64,000 nucleotides of DNA from Clostridiales bacterium (GTDB lineage Bacteria > Bacillota > Clostridia > Oscillospirales > Butyricicoccaceae). The stretch spans positions 4,193-68,192 of the forward strand of contig SFJM01000010.1 of the NCBI GenBank assembly GCA_004555915.1, in the 5' to 3' direction. Each line of letters begins with the position of its first letter. Position 1 is the stretch's first letter. This document shows, piece after piece, positions 51,661-61,147 of this stretch. The notes below the pieces were generated by a model. The model did not search any database, had not been told where the DNA came from, and was given only the letters and a program-made list of their open reading frames with translations. The position numbers and the translations under genes were made by a program.

Positions 51661-52320
51661 TTAGACAATTGCGCTGCAAACCGCTGTGACAAGCTCGTCG
51701 GAAATATCCGCAATGCTGCGGATGGTATTTCCCTGTGTACAGCGGATCCGATGCCAGCCGAACCGGTCAGCCAGCCGGGATGCAGTCTGATAGCATTTTT
51801 TCAGATAGGGAATATCCTTTTCATGGATATCCTGTGTTTTGCCCTGCCGGTGCTCCAGAAGATTCTGTACTGCCTCCGTGGGCATATCAAGAAAGAATAC
51901 CTGATCCGGCGCAGGGATTCCCATAATCCGATATTCAAAATCAAACAGCCAGTCCAGATATTTCGCCTGTTCCTCTCCCTCCAGCTTGGATGCCTGATGC
52001 ACCGCATTGGAGGTCGTATACCGGTCTGCCAGAATCAGGCCGCCGTTTTCATAATCATCTTTCCACTCGGTCTGATAGGATGCATACCGGTCTACTGCAA
52101 AAAAAGTGGACGCAGTATAGGCATTCACATCATCCGGATGGGAACCGAATTTTCCGTTTAAATACATGCGGATCAGTGCGGAGGATTCCTCCTGATACCG
52201 CGGAAAAACCAGACGGCGGTAGGAAATATTCCGTTCATCCAGTACCTGGCACAGCCGTTCAAACTGTGTGGATTTGCCGGACGCATCGGTGCCCTCCAGC
52301 ACCAGCAGCTTTCCCCTCAT
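51661..52320 (-). CDS. tmk: thymidylate kinase
   Basis: A 219-residue enzyme that phosphorylates dTMP to dTDP. The P-loop is LEGTDASGKST, the conserved RYQEE and LADRYTTSNAVHQ (DRY-type motif) and the LID segment near HRQGKTQDIHE follow. The start at 52320 overlaps the thyX stop in ATGA with GGGAG upstream. Coupled to thyX, which makes its substrate. Confidence 0.95.
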   Translation of the reverse strand: MRGKLLVLEGTDASGKSTQFERLCQVLDERNISYRRLVFPRYQEESSALIRMYLNGKFGSHPDDVNAYTASTFFAVDRYASYQTEWKDDYENGGLILADRYTTSNAVHQASKLEGEEQAKYLDWLFDFEYRIMGIPAPDQVFFLDMPTEAVQNLLEHRQGKTQDIHEKDIPYLKKCYQTASRLADRFGWHRIRCTQGNTIRSIADISDELVTAVCSAIV

Positions 52321-53093
52321 TCCGCACACTCCCTGCGGATCCGGTCATATTTTTCCCGCACTTCCGCTGCCTTTCCGCAGCTCATCTTGCCTTCCGAGCA
52401 GGCACCGCAGGTACAGGACGGTCCGGCCTTGCGGAACAGGGTCGGTGCTACCGCATACACCTTCCGGTACATCTCCTCTGCCAGCTCACGAATTTCCCAC
52501 TGTGCGCGGTTACAGCAGCGCAGGCGGAAGAAATTGTGCAGCGAACGGGCATTGGCTGTCATGACCATCTTGGTAGCGCAGGCATTGGGCAGCACATATC
52601 GTGCATCCTCAATGGCCTTCTTTTCCGCCTTCCGGCGGGCTTCCGCTTCTGTGCATCCCTCTGCCAGGAAGGTCTGCATATGCTTCTCCTGCAGAATGGC
52701 AGACAGCTTTTCATAGGTTTTCTGGTCATCCTCCATGGCCTTGAGGAAGGCTTCCTTTGCCTCCGGAACCGCCTCGATCTCATGGGGGAGGACAAATTCA
52801 AAGGCATGCTCCTTGACATACCGCTGGGACTGCACGCTGAAGGATGCCATGCGGTGGCGGGTAATCTGTGCCAGCAGCGAGCGGGATACCCCTTCAATGG
52901 CAAAGGTAAACGACGCATGCTCAATCGGGCTTTCGTGGCCGATATCGGTCAGCATGGTCAGATAGGATCTGGTTTTCTCCTCATCCAGTCCATCCAGCAG
53001 CGTGTCCACCGTTGCGGCGGAATAACAGGTTTTTGCCGCTGCGGAAATCAGCTGTTCCGGTGAGGGTGTATAAGCAATCAGCTTCACATTCAT
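52317..53093 (-). CDS. thyX: flavin-dependent thymidylate synthase
   Basis: A 258-residue FAD-dependent enzyme that methylates dUMP. The ThyX motif RHRMASFSVQSQRY gives the RHR-x7-S pattern, with IEHASFTFAIEGVS before and NARSLHNFFRLR after it as substrate and FAD contacts. No thyA was found in this window. The C-terminal Cys-rich PSCTCGACSEGKMSCG is an unusual addition to the standard core and may bind a metal. Overlaps tmk. Confidence 0.95.
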   Translation of the reverse strand: MNVKLIAYTPSPEQLISAAAKTCYSAATVDTLLDGLDEEKTRSYLTMLTDIGHESPIEHASFTFAIEGVSRSLLAQITRHRMASFSVQSQRYVKEHAFEFVLPHEIEAVPEAKEAFLKAMEDDQKTYEKLSAILQEKHMQTFLAEGCTEAEARRKAEKKAIEDARYVLPNACATKMVMTANARSLHNFFRLRCCNRAQWEIRELAEEMYRKVYAVAPTLFRKAGPSCTCGACSEGKMSCGKAAEVREKYDRIRRECAE

Positions 53094-53115
53094 GTATGGT
53101 TTCTTCCTTTATATC

Positions 53116-53847
53116 TTATTTTTCCCCGGTTATCCTGGTTTTCATAACAGTCAGCAGGAATTTCGGCAGTGCAGTCATGCGTTTTGCACGCCATGGCTCT
53201 TTTTTCAGGCGGTAGAACCATTCCAGACCATGATTCACATAGAAATCCGGTGCACGTTCCACAATGCCTGCATAGACATCCAGCGATCCGCCCAGACCGC
53301 ACAGCAGCGTGCCGTTCAGCTCATGCAGGTGCGCATGCATGAAAATCTCCTGCTTGGGCGCGCCGAGACACACCAGAATAACATCTGAGTGTCCTGCCGC
53401 ATTGATATCACGGACAGCCTCTTCATCATCCTTGAAATAGCCGTCACGGCAGCCGGTAATCACCAGACCGGGATGCTGTTTCTTCAGATTTTCCGCAGCC
53501 TGCTCCGCCACCCCCGGCTTTGCGCCGAATAAAAACAGGCTCCGGCCCTCCTTTGCCATTTCAGCAATCAGGTCTGCGGCAAATTCAATACCGGCAACCT
53601 TTTCCTGAATCGGCTTTTTGAGGATTTTCGCCGCATGGACAACGCCAATGCCATCCGGCAGAACCAACTCTGCCGCATTCAACAGCTTCTTCAGCCGGAC
53701 ATCCTTGCGTGCCATATAGACAATTTCAGAATTAGGCGTAACAACATAGCCTTTTTCCCCCTGACGGATAGCAGCCATGGCATGCTGCACGGCTTCCGCT
53801 TTGGAGACGGCATCAAATTGTACGCCAAGAATGGAAATTCGATCCAT
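53116..53847 (-). CDS. WecG/TagA/CpsF family glycosyltransferase
   Basis: A 243-residue glycosyltransferase family 26 protein. VVTPNSEIVYMARKD, VLPDGIGVVHAAK, LFGAKPGVAEQAAENL and VCLGAPKQEIFMHAHL are the usual blocks (the DGIG Asp is catalytic in TagA). TagA adds ManNAc to the teichoic-acid linkage unit; the role here could equally be in another cell-wall polymer. AAAGGAGG precedes the ATG. Own promoter at 53902-53930; thyX follows within 22 bases. Confidence 0.9.
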   Translation of the reverse strand: MDRISILGVQFDAVSKAEAVQHAMAAIRQGEKGYVVTPNSEIVYMARKDVRLKKLLNAAELVLPDGIGVVHAAKILKKPIQEKVAGIEFAADLIAEMAKEGRSLFLFGAKPGVAEQAAENLKKQHPGLVITGCRDGYFKDDEEAVRDINAAGHSDVILVCLGAPKQEIFMHAHLHELNGTLLCGLGGSLDVYAGIVERAPDFYVNHGLEWFYRLKKEPWRAKRMTALPKFLLTVMKTRITGEK

Positions 53848-53901
53848 CGGAATGCCTCCTTTGTGGAGTAATTGATACAGATTTTTATTCTCAATTCTTT
53901 T

Positions 53902-53930
53902 ATTATACCATCAAAGGCATATTGCTTCAA
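53902..53930 (-). promoter_or_regulatory. promoter of the TagA-like gene and following operon
   Basis: Minus-strand TTGAAG (53930-53925) and TATAAT (53907-53902) are 17 bases apart, about 55 bases upstream of the start codon. Short gaps downstream suggest that transcription runs through thyX, tmk, DUF2156, GNAT, DJ-1, the cyclo-ligase and the CPBP gene. Confidence 0.75.
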
Positions 53931-54029
53931 GGCGTAAATTACTTTCCAATCTGTGGATAAATACAAAAAATGTCAGAGATTTCCGTACTTTTTGTGCCGT
54001 TTGAAATGCGAAAGGCGTTAACACAGGAA

Positions 54030-54068
54030 AACCGCTTTTCCTGACACCATATGCCGGGAAAAGCGGTT
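54030..54068 (-). terminator. terminator hairpin after tyrS
   Basis: AACCGCTTTTCC (54068-54057 complement side) and GGAAAAGCGGTT (54041-54030 side) form a perfect 12-pair stem on the minus strand. The base of the stem supplies TTTTCC after it; the U-tract is short. Confidence 0.7.
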
Positions 54069-54084
54069 GAAGTTTTTGCCTCTA

Positions 54085-55311
54085 TTACAGTGTAACCTTG
54101 CGGAAGGATTTCTTACCCTTGCGGATAATCATGCCGTCACCGGCAAACGCATCTGCACCATACATTGCGTATACATCGGTTACCTTTGCATCGTTGATGG
54201 TCAGGCCACCCTGCTGGATGGTACGGCGGGCCTCACTCTTGGACTTAACCAAGCCGGTCTTTACCAGCAGGTCCATCGCGCCAATCTGTCCGTCGGTCAG
54301 GTCCTCAGCAGTCAGTGCAGTAGTCGGCATGTCTGCGGATGCACCGCCGGAAAATGCAGCCTTTGCAGCATTCATTGCCTTTTCTGCCTCTTCCTTGCCG
54401 TGAACCATTGCGGTAATCTCATATGCCAGACGCTCCTTTGCCTTGTTCAGGCCGGCACCTTCCAGCTTTTCATATTCCGCAATCTCTTCCAGCGTCATAA
54501 AGGTCAGCATCTTCATGACACGGATCACATCCGCATCATTGATGTTTCTCCAGTACTGGTAGAACTCATACGGGGAAGTCTTTTCCGGATCGAGCCATAC
54601 CGCGCCCTTTTCGGTCTTGCCCATCTTCTTGCCTTCCGAGGTGGTCAGCAGGGTGAAGGTCAGGCCGTAGGCATCGTCCTTGCCATCCACACGACGGATC
54701 AGGTCCGCGCCATTGATGATGTTAGACCACTGGTCGTCACCGCCCAGCTCCAGATGGCAGTCCATGGTGCGGTACAGGTGCAGGAAGTCATAGCTCTGCA
54801 GCAGCATGTAGTTGAACTCGATGAAGCTCAGGCCCTTTTCCAGACGGGTCTTGAAGCACTCTGCTGTCAGCATGCGGTTGACAGAGAAATGTACGCCGAC
54901 TTCCCGCAGGAAGTCCATGTAATTGAACTTCAGAATCCAGTCCGCATTGTTCAGCATCACTGCCTTGTCATTTTCAAAATCAACCAGACGGCGCATCTGC
55001 TTGCGGAAGCATTCTGCATTGTGGTCAATCTCTTCCTTGGTCAGCATCTTACGCATATCGGTCTTGCCGGTGGGATCACCAATCATGGTGGTACCGCCGC
55101 CGATCAGCGCAATCGGGCGATGGCCGGCCTGCTGCAAGCGAGCCATAACAACCAGCTGCAGGAAATGGCCGACATGCAGGGAATCTGCTGTGGCATCAAA
55201 GCCAATATAGAACGTGGTCTGATGGTTATCCAGCAGGTCACGTACCTTTTCTTCGTTGGTGCACTGGGCAATTAAGCCGCGTGCCTGGAGTTCTTCATAA
55301 ACTTGAGACAT
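54085..55311 (-). CDS. tyrS: tyrosine-tRNA ligase
   Basis: A 408-residue class I synthetase. IGFDATADSLHVGHFLQL holds the HIGH-type motif, GGDDQWSNI the tyrosine pocket, and KKMGKTEKGAVW the KMSKS-type loop; the C-terminal S4 domain is VKSKSEARRTIQQGGLTIND. AAAGGG is 13 bases upstream of the ATG. Last gene of the operon that begins with the CorB-like gene; no T-box was seen in the 30-base gap before it. Confidence 0.97.
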   Translation of the reverse strand: MSQVYEELQARGLIAQCTNEEKVRDLLDNHQTTFYIGFDATADSLHVGHFLQLVVMARLQQAGHRPIALIGGGTTMIGDPTGKTDMRKMLTKEEIDHNAECFRKQMRRLVDFENDKAVMLNNADWILKFNYMDFLREVGVHFSVNRMLTAECFKTRLEKGLSFIEFNYMLLQSYDFLHLYRTMDCHLELGGDDQWSNIINGADLIRRVDGKDDAYGLTFTLLTTSEGKKMGKTEKGAVWLDPEKTSPYEFYQYWRNINDADVIRVMKMLTFMTLEEIAEYEKLEGAGLNKAKERLAYEITAMVHGKEEAEKAMNAAKAAFSGGASADMPTTALTAEDLTDGQIGAMDLLVKTGLVKSKSEARRTIQQGGLTINDAKVTDVYAMYGADAFAGDGMIIRKGKKSFRKVTL

Positions 55312-55341
55312 CGTAATGAAACCCTTTCTATTAACGCTTTA

Positions 55342-57051
55342 TCACACCGGCTGTGCGCCGGATGTTTGACTTTTTTTACTGGATGCCGCACGCTCGAGCA
55401 GCTCTGCCGCATTGCGCATGGACAACTCGGTAATGGCATCGCCGGACAGCATACGTGCCAGCTCCTGGACACGTTCCTCCTCATTCAGAGAAAATACATC
55501 CGTATAGGTATACTCCTCTGAGAGTGATTTTTTAATGAGCAAATGGTGGTCTCCCATGGAAGCCAGCTGCGGGAGATGGGTGACACACAGGGTCTGCTTG
55601 CTGCGGGAAATCTCTCCCAGCTTCCATGCAATCTTCTGTGCAGCCCTGCCGCTGACGCCGGTATCAATTTCATCAAAAATAAGTGTACCCACATCTTCCG
55701 ACTGCGTCAAGACATTTTTAATCGCAAGCATGATGCGGGACAGCTCACCGCCAGATGCAATTTTGGAAAGCGGCTTGACCGGTTCGCCCGGATTGGTCGA
55801 AATCAGGAATCGGACTTCATCCATACCATGGGTATTGAGCTTGGTCTGGGTGGATACCTGAATGCTGATACGCACCTTTGGCATATCCAGATCCTTCAGC
55901 TGTTCGACAATCTTTGCCTCCAGCTCCACCGCAGCCTCCCTCCGACGGCGGGACAGCTCGCCGGCAATGTCACGTGCCGCAGCCAGTGTCTGACGGTATT
56001 CCGCAATCAGCTCCTCCTTGCGGTCATCCGCATTTTCCAGCTCCTCCAGCTCGGCAGAAGCCTTATCGCTGTAAGCCAGAACCTCTTCCACCGTAGCGCC
56101 GTATTTGCGGCGCAGACGGTAAATCACATCCAGCCGCTCCTCCACGGCATCCCGCTCGGCTTCGGAAAATTCCACATCGGATGCCATCATGGCAACCGAT
56201 GCCGCCAGATCATCCAGCTGATAGCGCAGCTCATCCGCCTTTTTGGAAAGGCTGTTCAACTCCTTGGACAGCGTGGAGACATCGGACAGCTCGTCAGCTG
56301 CCTGGGACAGCAAATCATACGCACCGTCCTCATCCTCATTGCCGGACAGCAGCATGGTGGCGGACTGCAGGGAATAGGCCAGCTTGCCGGCATTTTCAAA
56401 GAACTGACGGCGTTCCGTCAGCTCCTCCTCCTCGCCGGATTGCAGCTCTGCCACCGCAATTTCATCCAGCTGATAGCGCAGCATGTCAATGCGCTGTTCC
56501 CGCTGCTGCCCGCTTTTTTCCAGTTCCCGGATTTTACTGCGCAGGGCATGCAGCCGGGTATACATGGGCCGGAACTGCTCCAGCAGCGACTCTGATTCAC
56601 AGAAGCTGTCAAGAAAATCAATATGATATTCCTCCTGCATCAGCTTCTGACCATCGTGCTGGCCATGGATGTTGATGAGATACGGACTGATGGTCTTGAG
56701 CACCGAAGCGGGAACCGGACGCATGTTAATGCGGCAGACACTGCGTCCCTCCGCCGACAGCTCACGCTGAATGCGGACGGTGCCGTCATCCCCGGTATCC
56801 AGCCCCAGCTCCTCCAGCTGTTTCTGCAATGCCGGAGGAATGTCCTCAAAAACGGCACTGACAAAGCCTTTTTTGGCGCCGTTTCGAATCAGTTCCCGGC
56901 TGGTACGCTGTCCCATAATCGCGCCGATAGAGTCGATAATAATGGACTTACCGGCACCGGTTTCACCGGTCAGGACAGTAAAGCCCGGCTGCAGGACAAT
57001 ATCAGCCTGCTCAATAATTGCGATATTTTCAATGTGCAGCAGGCTTAGCAT
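55342..57051 (-). CDS. recN: DNA repair protein RecN
   Basis: A 569-residue SMC-like ATPase. Walker A is GETGAGKSI at about 30-38, the signature motif in ASGGELSRIMLAIK and Walker B in LIFDEIDTGVSGRAAQ; the middle 300 residues are a coiled coil. Takes part in double-strand break repair. AAAGGAG precedes the ATG. Follows argR, its usual neighbour. Confidence 0.97.
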   Translation of the reverse strand: MLSLLHIENIAIIEQADIVLQPGFTVLTGETGAGKSIIIDSIGAIMGQRTSRELIRNGAKKGFVSAVFEDIPPALQKQLEELGLDTGDDGTVRIQRELSAEGRSVCRINMRPVPASVLKTISPYLINIHGQHDGQKLMQEEYHIDFLDSFCESESLLEQFRPMYTRLHALRSKIRELEKSGQQREQRIDMLRYQLDEIAVAELQSGEEEELTERRQFFENAGKLAYSLQSATMLLSGNEDEDGAYDLLSQAADELSDVSTLSKELNSLSKKADELRYQLDDLAASVAMMASDVEFSEAERDAVEERLDVIYRLRRKYGATVEEVLAYSDKASAELEELENADDRKEELIAEYRQTLAAARDIAGELSRRRREAAVELEAKIVEQLKDLDMPKVRISIQVSTQTKLNTHGMDEVRFLISTNPGEPVKPLSKIASGGELSRIMLAIKNVLTQSEDVGTLIFDEIDTGVSGRAAQKIAWKLGEISRSKQTLCVTHLPQLASMGDHHLLIKKSLSEEYTYTDVFSLNEEERVQELARMLSGDAITELSMRNAAELLERAASSKKSQTSGAQPV

Positions 57052-57065
57052 GGTGTATACTCCTT

Positions 57066-57518
57066 TTATTTCAGCATATTTCTGGTCTGTTCACAGAATT
57101 CCAGCGCACTGTCATTGTCACGCATGGCAATGAAAACCGTGTCATCGCCGCTGATCGAGCCAACAGCATTGGGCAGCCGCATGGCATCAATGGCAATCGC
57201 GGCAGCAGAACCAAGTGCCGGCAGCGTTTTGATGACGACGATATTCTGTGCCGCGTCAACACCGGTGACGCATTCACGGAAAATATTCTGCAGACGGCTG
57301 GTAAAGCTTTTTTCTGCCTCCTGCGAGGAGGTGGCATAACGATATTTCCCCGAAGGGGAAAGGATTTTGATCAGCCGCAGATCCTTGATATCACGGGAAA
57401 CGGTTGCCTGCGTCGTATCATAGCCCAGACTGCGCAGACGCGTGGACAACTCCTCCTGCGTTTCAATTTCATTGTGTTCAATCAGTTCAAGAATTTTTGC
57501 CTGACGTTGAAATTTCAT
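57066..57518 (-). CDS. argR: arginine repressor
   Basis: A 150-residue ArgR/AhrC-type repressor. The N-terminal winged helix contains STRLRSLGYDTTQATVSRDI, and the C-terminal arginine-binding domain carries LGSAAAIAIDAM and SISGDDTVFIAM with the GDD loop. The start 57518 with AAAGGGAA upstream gives the normal length; the frame is open earlier. No ARG box search was possible here. Confidence 0.95.
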   Translation of the reverse strand: MKFQRQAKILELIEHNEIETQEELSTRLRSLGYDTTQATVSRDIKDLRLIKILSPSGKYRYATSSQEAEKSFTSRLQNIFRECVTGVDAAQNIVVIKTLPALGSAAAIAIDAMRLPNAVGSISGDDTVFIAMRDNDSALEFCEQTRNMLK

Positions 57519-57540
57519 AAAACGATTCCCTTTCTGCCGA

Positions 57541-58431
57541 TCAACTGTGACCAACAGTCAGCTTTTCATTCAAAACCGAATAAAAGCTGTTGTCCTTGAC
57601 GCGGAGCAATCTGGTGCGGAATGGTGCTCTGGAAATATAGATTTTGTCACCATCTTCCAGCTTAAAGCCCTGGCGTCCGTCACAGGACACGAAAATCGGT
57701 GCACCATTGAAAAACTGCGGTACAACACAGATTTCACGATACGGCGCAAATATGTAGGATTTGGCCTGTCCTGCACGGGGACAGATGGGTACCATGGAAA
57801 TATTTTCCGCAGACGGCTCGATCACCGGCCCACCGGCAGAAAGGGAATATGCCGTACTTCCGGTAGGGGTAGCGATAATCGCACCATCTCCATGCAGTAC
57901 ATTTACCGGTTCATTGTCGCATAAAATTTCCAGCTTGCTGATGTGGAAAATCGAACCGGTTTTAATAATCGCTTCATTGAGCGACATGGACCGAAAAGCA
58001 ATTTCTCCGCCCCGGACCACTGCCACATCCAGCATCATACGTTCGTCAATGGTATAATCACCGGTGAAAATACGCTCCACCAGCCGCAGTTCCGGAAATT
58101 CCATTTCACTCATGAAGCCCACATGGCCCAGATTCACACCGAGCAGCGGAACCTGGTAGGGTGCAGCAACCGGAGCCATTGCCAGAATGGTGCCGTCACC
58201 GCCGAGGACAATGATAAAATCCGCTTCCGACATGGCCTTCTGCTGGGGATAAACCTTCAGCCCCTCCTGCGGGATGCCCAGCTCCAGTGCATGCTCAGAC
58301 AGCAGCACCTCCGCGCCAAAACCGCGGATTACATCCGCTGTCTGGCGCACTGCAAATGCCATGCCCTTCTTGCCGGTGTTCGGCCAGATCATTACCTTTT
58401 TAATTGGCGTTTGTAAATCATTGTTCCTCAT
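57541..58431 (-). CDS. nadK: NAD kinase
   Basis: A 296-residue enzyme that makes NADP from NAD and ATP. FIIVLGGDGTILAMAP carries the GGDGT motif, NLGHVGFMSE and GDGAIIATPTGSTAYSLSAGGP are the substrate loops. Start at the ATG 58431, which lies inside the 3' end of tlyA; no strong ribosome binding site is visible and coupling to tlyA is likely. The open frame to 58494 lies within tlyA. Confidence 0.94.
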   Translation of the reverse strand: MRNNDLQTPIKKVMIWPNTGKKGMAFAVRQTADVIRGFGAEVLLSEHALELGIPQEGLKVYPQQKAMSEADFIIVLGGDGTILAMAPVAAPYQVPLLGVNLGHVGFMSEMEFPELRLVERIFTGDYTIDERMMLDVAVVRGGEIAFRSMSLNEAIIKTGSIFHISKLEILCDNEPVNVLHGDGAIIATPTGSTAYSLSAGGPVIEPSAENISMVPICPRAGQAKSYIFAPYREICVVPQFFNGAPIFVSCDGRQGFKLEDGDKIYISRAPFRTRLLRVKDNSFYSVLNEKLTVGHS

Positions 58432-59224
58432 GCTTTGCCAGTGCTCCATGTGCTTCCGCGACCAGTGCGGCAGGGTCAAGCTCTGCATCTTCACCGTCTT
58501 TGCCTAAATAACCTAAAAATTCAATGTTGCCTTCCGGGCCCTTGATCGGAGAGAATGTCAGGCTGTACACATGAAAGCCTGCTTCATGGGCATTCTCAAT
58601 AAAGGATTGCAGCACCTCCAGATGGATCTCCGGGTCCCGTACCACACCCTTCTTGCCTACCTTTCCCTTTCCGGCCTCAAACTGCGGCTTAATCAGGCAG
58701 GCAATGCGTCCATGCTCCTGCAGCAGATTGGCAACAACCGGCAAAACCAGCTTGAGCGAGATGAAGGAAACATCAATCACAGCAAAATCCGGCACATCAT
58801 CCAGCTGCTCCGGTGTGACATACCGGATATTGGTACGCTCCATACATACAACCCGCGGGTCCTGCCGCAGCTTCCATGCCAGCTGTCCATAGCCCACATC
58901 AATGGAATATACCTTGCGCGCGCCACGGGTCAACAGGCAATCGGTAAAGCCGCCGGTGGAAGCACCGATATCCATGACACACAAATCCTTCGGGTCAATC
59001 TGGAAATAATTCAGTGCTTTTTCAATTTTCAGTCCGCCACGGCTGACAAAGGAATTGGTCTTGCCACGGATTTCAATTTCCGCATCCTCTGGAATGCTCA
59101 TACCGGCCTTGTCTGCCTTCTGGTTATTGACATAGACAATTCCGCTCATAATAATTGCCTTTGCTCGTTCACGGGACGGCACCATGCCCTTTTCAAACAA
59201 CAGGACATCCAGTCTTTTCTTCAT
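58418..59224 (-). CDS. tlyA: TlyA family rRNA methyltransferase
   Basis: A 268-residue protein with an N-terminal S4 domain (RLDVLLFEKGMVPSRERAKA) and an FtsJ-like SAM methyltransferase domain (MDIGASTGGFTDCLLTRGA, DVGYGQL). TlyA methylates 2'-OH groups of 16S and 23S rRNA. Overlaps dxs in ATGA, standard gene order for Clostridia. Confidence 0.94.
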   Translation of the reverse strand: MKKRLDVLLFEKGMVPSRERAKAIIMSGIVYVNNQKADKAGMSIPEDAEIEIRGKTNSFVSRGGLKIEKALNYFQIDPKDLCVMDIGASTGGFTDCLLTRGARKVYSIDVGYGQLAWKLRQDPRVVCMERTNIRYVTPEQLDDVPDFAVIDVSFISLKLVLPVVANLLQEHGRIACLIKPQFEAGKGKVGKKGVVRDPEIHLEVLQSFIENAHEAGFHVYSLTFSPIKGPEGNIEFLGYLGKDGEDAELDPAALVAEAHGALAKHEEQ

Positions 59225-61098
59225 GCTTGTATCCCCTCCAAACAGGTTTCTGCAACGGATTTGCCGTCCAGATGGTAATATTCATAAATCTGATGTACAG
59301 CACCCTGGGGAGCAAAGCTGTCCCCGGCATTCATCAGCCCAATCCATTGGGTATCCAGATGCCGGCGGCTCAGTTCTTCTGCCAAAGCCTGTCCGATACT
59401 GCCTGCATGGACAACATCCTCCACCACAGCCAGTCTGCCGCATGCGGCAATCCGATTCAGCAGATCAACGGAAAAATCCGCCGTCAGGTTGTTGATTTTA
59501 TATACCGCAGCAGAAATATCCCGCTGCCGCAGTATATCTGCCGCTTCCAGCGCTTCATTGATCATAATGCCATAGGAAACCAGTACCAGATCGTTTCCCT
59601 CCTGCAGACAGATACAATCCGCACCGCTGTTGTCCGCCTGATAGCTTCCTTCCCCGCCACGGGGATAACGCAGTGCAATCGGTCCGGAGGTATGGGAAAC
59701 CGCAATGCGCAGCATGGAACGCAGTTCCGCAAAGCTGGACGGGGCCAGCAATGTCATACCGGGAATCTGACGGAGAAACCCCACATCAAATACACCGTTA
59801 TGGGTAGCACCATCCTCCCCCACAATGCCGGCGCGGTCAATGGCAAGGATCAGCGGTACATGGTCAATGGCGGCATCATGGATCAGCTGGTCATAGGAAC
59901 GCTGTAAAAAGGTGGAATACAGTGCGCAGACCGGCCGCAAGCCTTGTTTTGCCATACCGCAGGCCATGGCAACCGCATGCTCCTCCGCGATGCCCACATC
60001 AAAGAAACGTTTCGGATATTGCTTTGCAAAAGCAGAAAGACCGGTACCCGAAGGCATGGCAGCCGTAATAGCACAAAGCTTTGGATTTTCCTTTGCCAGG
60101 CTCAGCATTTCCCTGCCGAAAACAGCGGAAAAATTCGGTGAGGCTTTTTTCACAGGCAGGCCGGTAGCCACATCAAACCGGGATACGCCATGATATTTAT
60201 TCGGCATTTTCTCCGCATAGGGATAGCCTCTGCCCTTCTGTGTCAGTGCATGGATGATGACAGGCTTATGCATATCTCTGGCAACTTCCAGCAGCTCACA
60301 GATGGCAAGGACATCATGCCCGTCAACCGGTCCCAGATAGGTAAAGCCCATCTGTTCAAACATGGAGCCGGGCAGCACAACTGTTTTGACTGCCTGCTTG
60401 GATTTGGAAATAAACTGTGCCGCGCCGCTGCCGCCCGGAATATGATCCAGCGCCTGCTTGACATCCCGCTTCATACGAAGGTATTTCGGACGGACGCGCA
60501 GTCGCTGCAGATGCCGGTTCATGGCACCCACGTTCTGGTCAATCGACATATTATTGTCGTTGAGCACAACAATCAGCGGTTCCTGGCTGGCTCCGACGGA
60601 ATTGAGCGCTTCATATGCCATACCACCGGTCAAAGCACCGTCACCAATGACGGCAACAACGGAATAATCCTCCTGCAGCAGGGTTCGGGCATGTGCCATG
60701 CCCTGTGCAACCGAAATGGAACCGGATGCATGTCCGGTGATGCAGGCATCATGGGGGGATTCCGACGGTTTGAGAAAACCGCTGATACCGCCAAACTGCC
60801 GCAGGTGATCGAACTGCTCCTTCCGTCCGGTCAGGATTTTATGGGTATAGCACTGGTGGCCTACATCAAAAATCAGCCGGTCACGGGATGTGTCAAAGCA
60901 CCGATGCAGGGCAACTGTCAGCTCCACCACACCCAGATTGGATGCCAGATGTCCGCCGGTTTTGGAAACATGATCCAGTAAAAACTGTCGTATTTCCGCG
61001 CACAGCTCATCCAGATTATTTTTTGAAAGTGATCCGAGTATCGAAGAGAGATCTTTCCGATCCAGCAGACCATATCTTGCCTGATTCATTTTCTCCAT
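59221..61098 (-). CDS. dxs: 1-deoxy-D-xylulose-5-phosphate synthase
   Basis: A 625-residue thiamine-diphosphate enzyme, first step of the methylerythritol phosphate isoprenoid pathway. VFDVGHQCYTHKILTGR, AVIGDGALTGGMAYEALN (GDG, ThDP-Mg binding) and FDVGIAEEHAVAMACGMA are the expected motifs. GGGG is eight bases before the ATG at 61098; a second ATG at 61089 is less well spaced. Between the CorB-like gene and tlyA. Confidence 0.96.
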   Translation of the reverse strand: MEKMNQARYGLLDRKDLSSILGSLSKNNLDELCAEIRQFLLDHVSKTGGHLASNLGVVELTVALHRCFDTSRDRLIFDVGHQCYTHKILTGRKEQFDHLRQFGGISGFLKPSESPHDACITGHASGSISVAQGMAHARTLLQEDYSVVAVIGDGALTGGMAYEALNSVGASQEPLIVVLNDNNMSIDQNVGAMNRHLQRLRVRPKYLRMKRDVKQALDHIPGGSGAAQFISKSKQAVKTVVLPGSMFEQMGFTYLGPVDGHDVLAICELLEVARDMHKPVIIHALTQKGRGYPYAEKMPNKYHGVSRFDVATGLPVKKASPNFSAVFGREMLSLAKENPKLCAITAAMPSGTGLSAFAKQYPKRFFDVGIAEEHAVAMACGMAKQGLRPVCALYSTFLQRSYDQLIHDAAIDHVPLILAIDRAGIVGEDGATHNGVFDVGFLRQIPGMTLLAPSSFAELRSMLRIAVSHTSGPIALRYPRGGEGSYQADNSGADCICLQEGNDLVLVSYGIMINEALEAADILRQRDISAAVYKINNLTADFSVDLLNRIAACGRLAVVEDVVHAGSIGQALAEELSRRHLDTQWIGLMNAGDSFAPQGAVHQIYEYYHLDGKSVAETCLEGIQA

Positions 61099-61147
61099 CT
61101 TATAAACCCCGAATCCATAATAGTATCACGATATTGCACCATATCGT

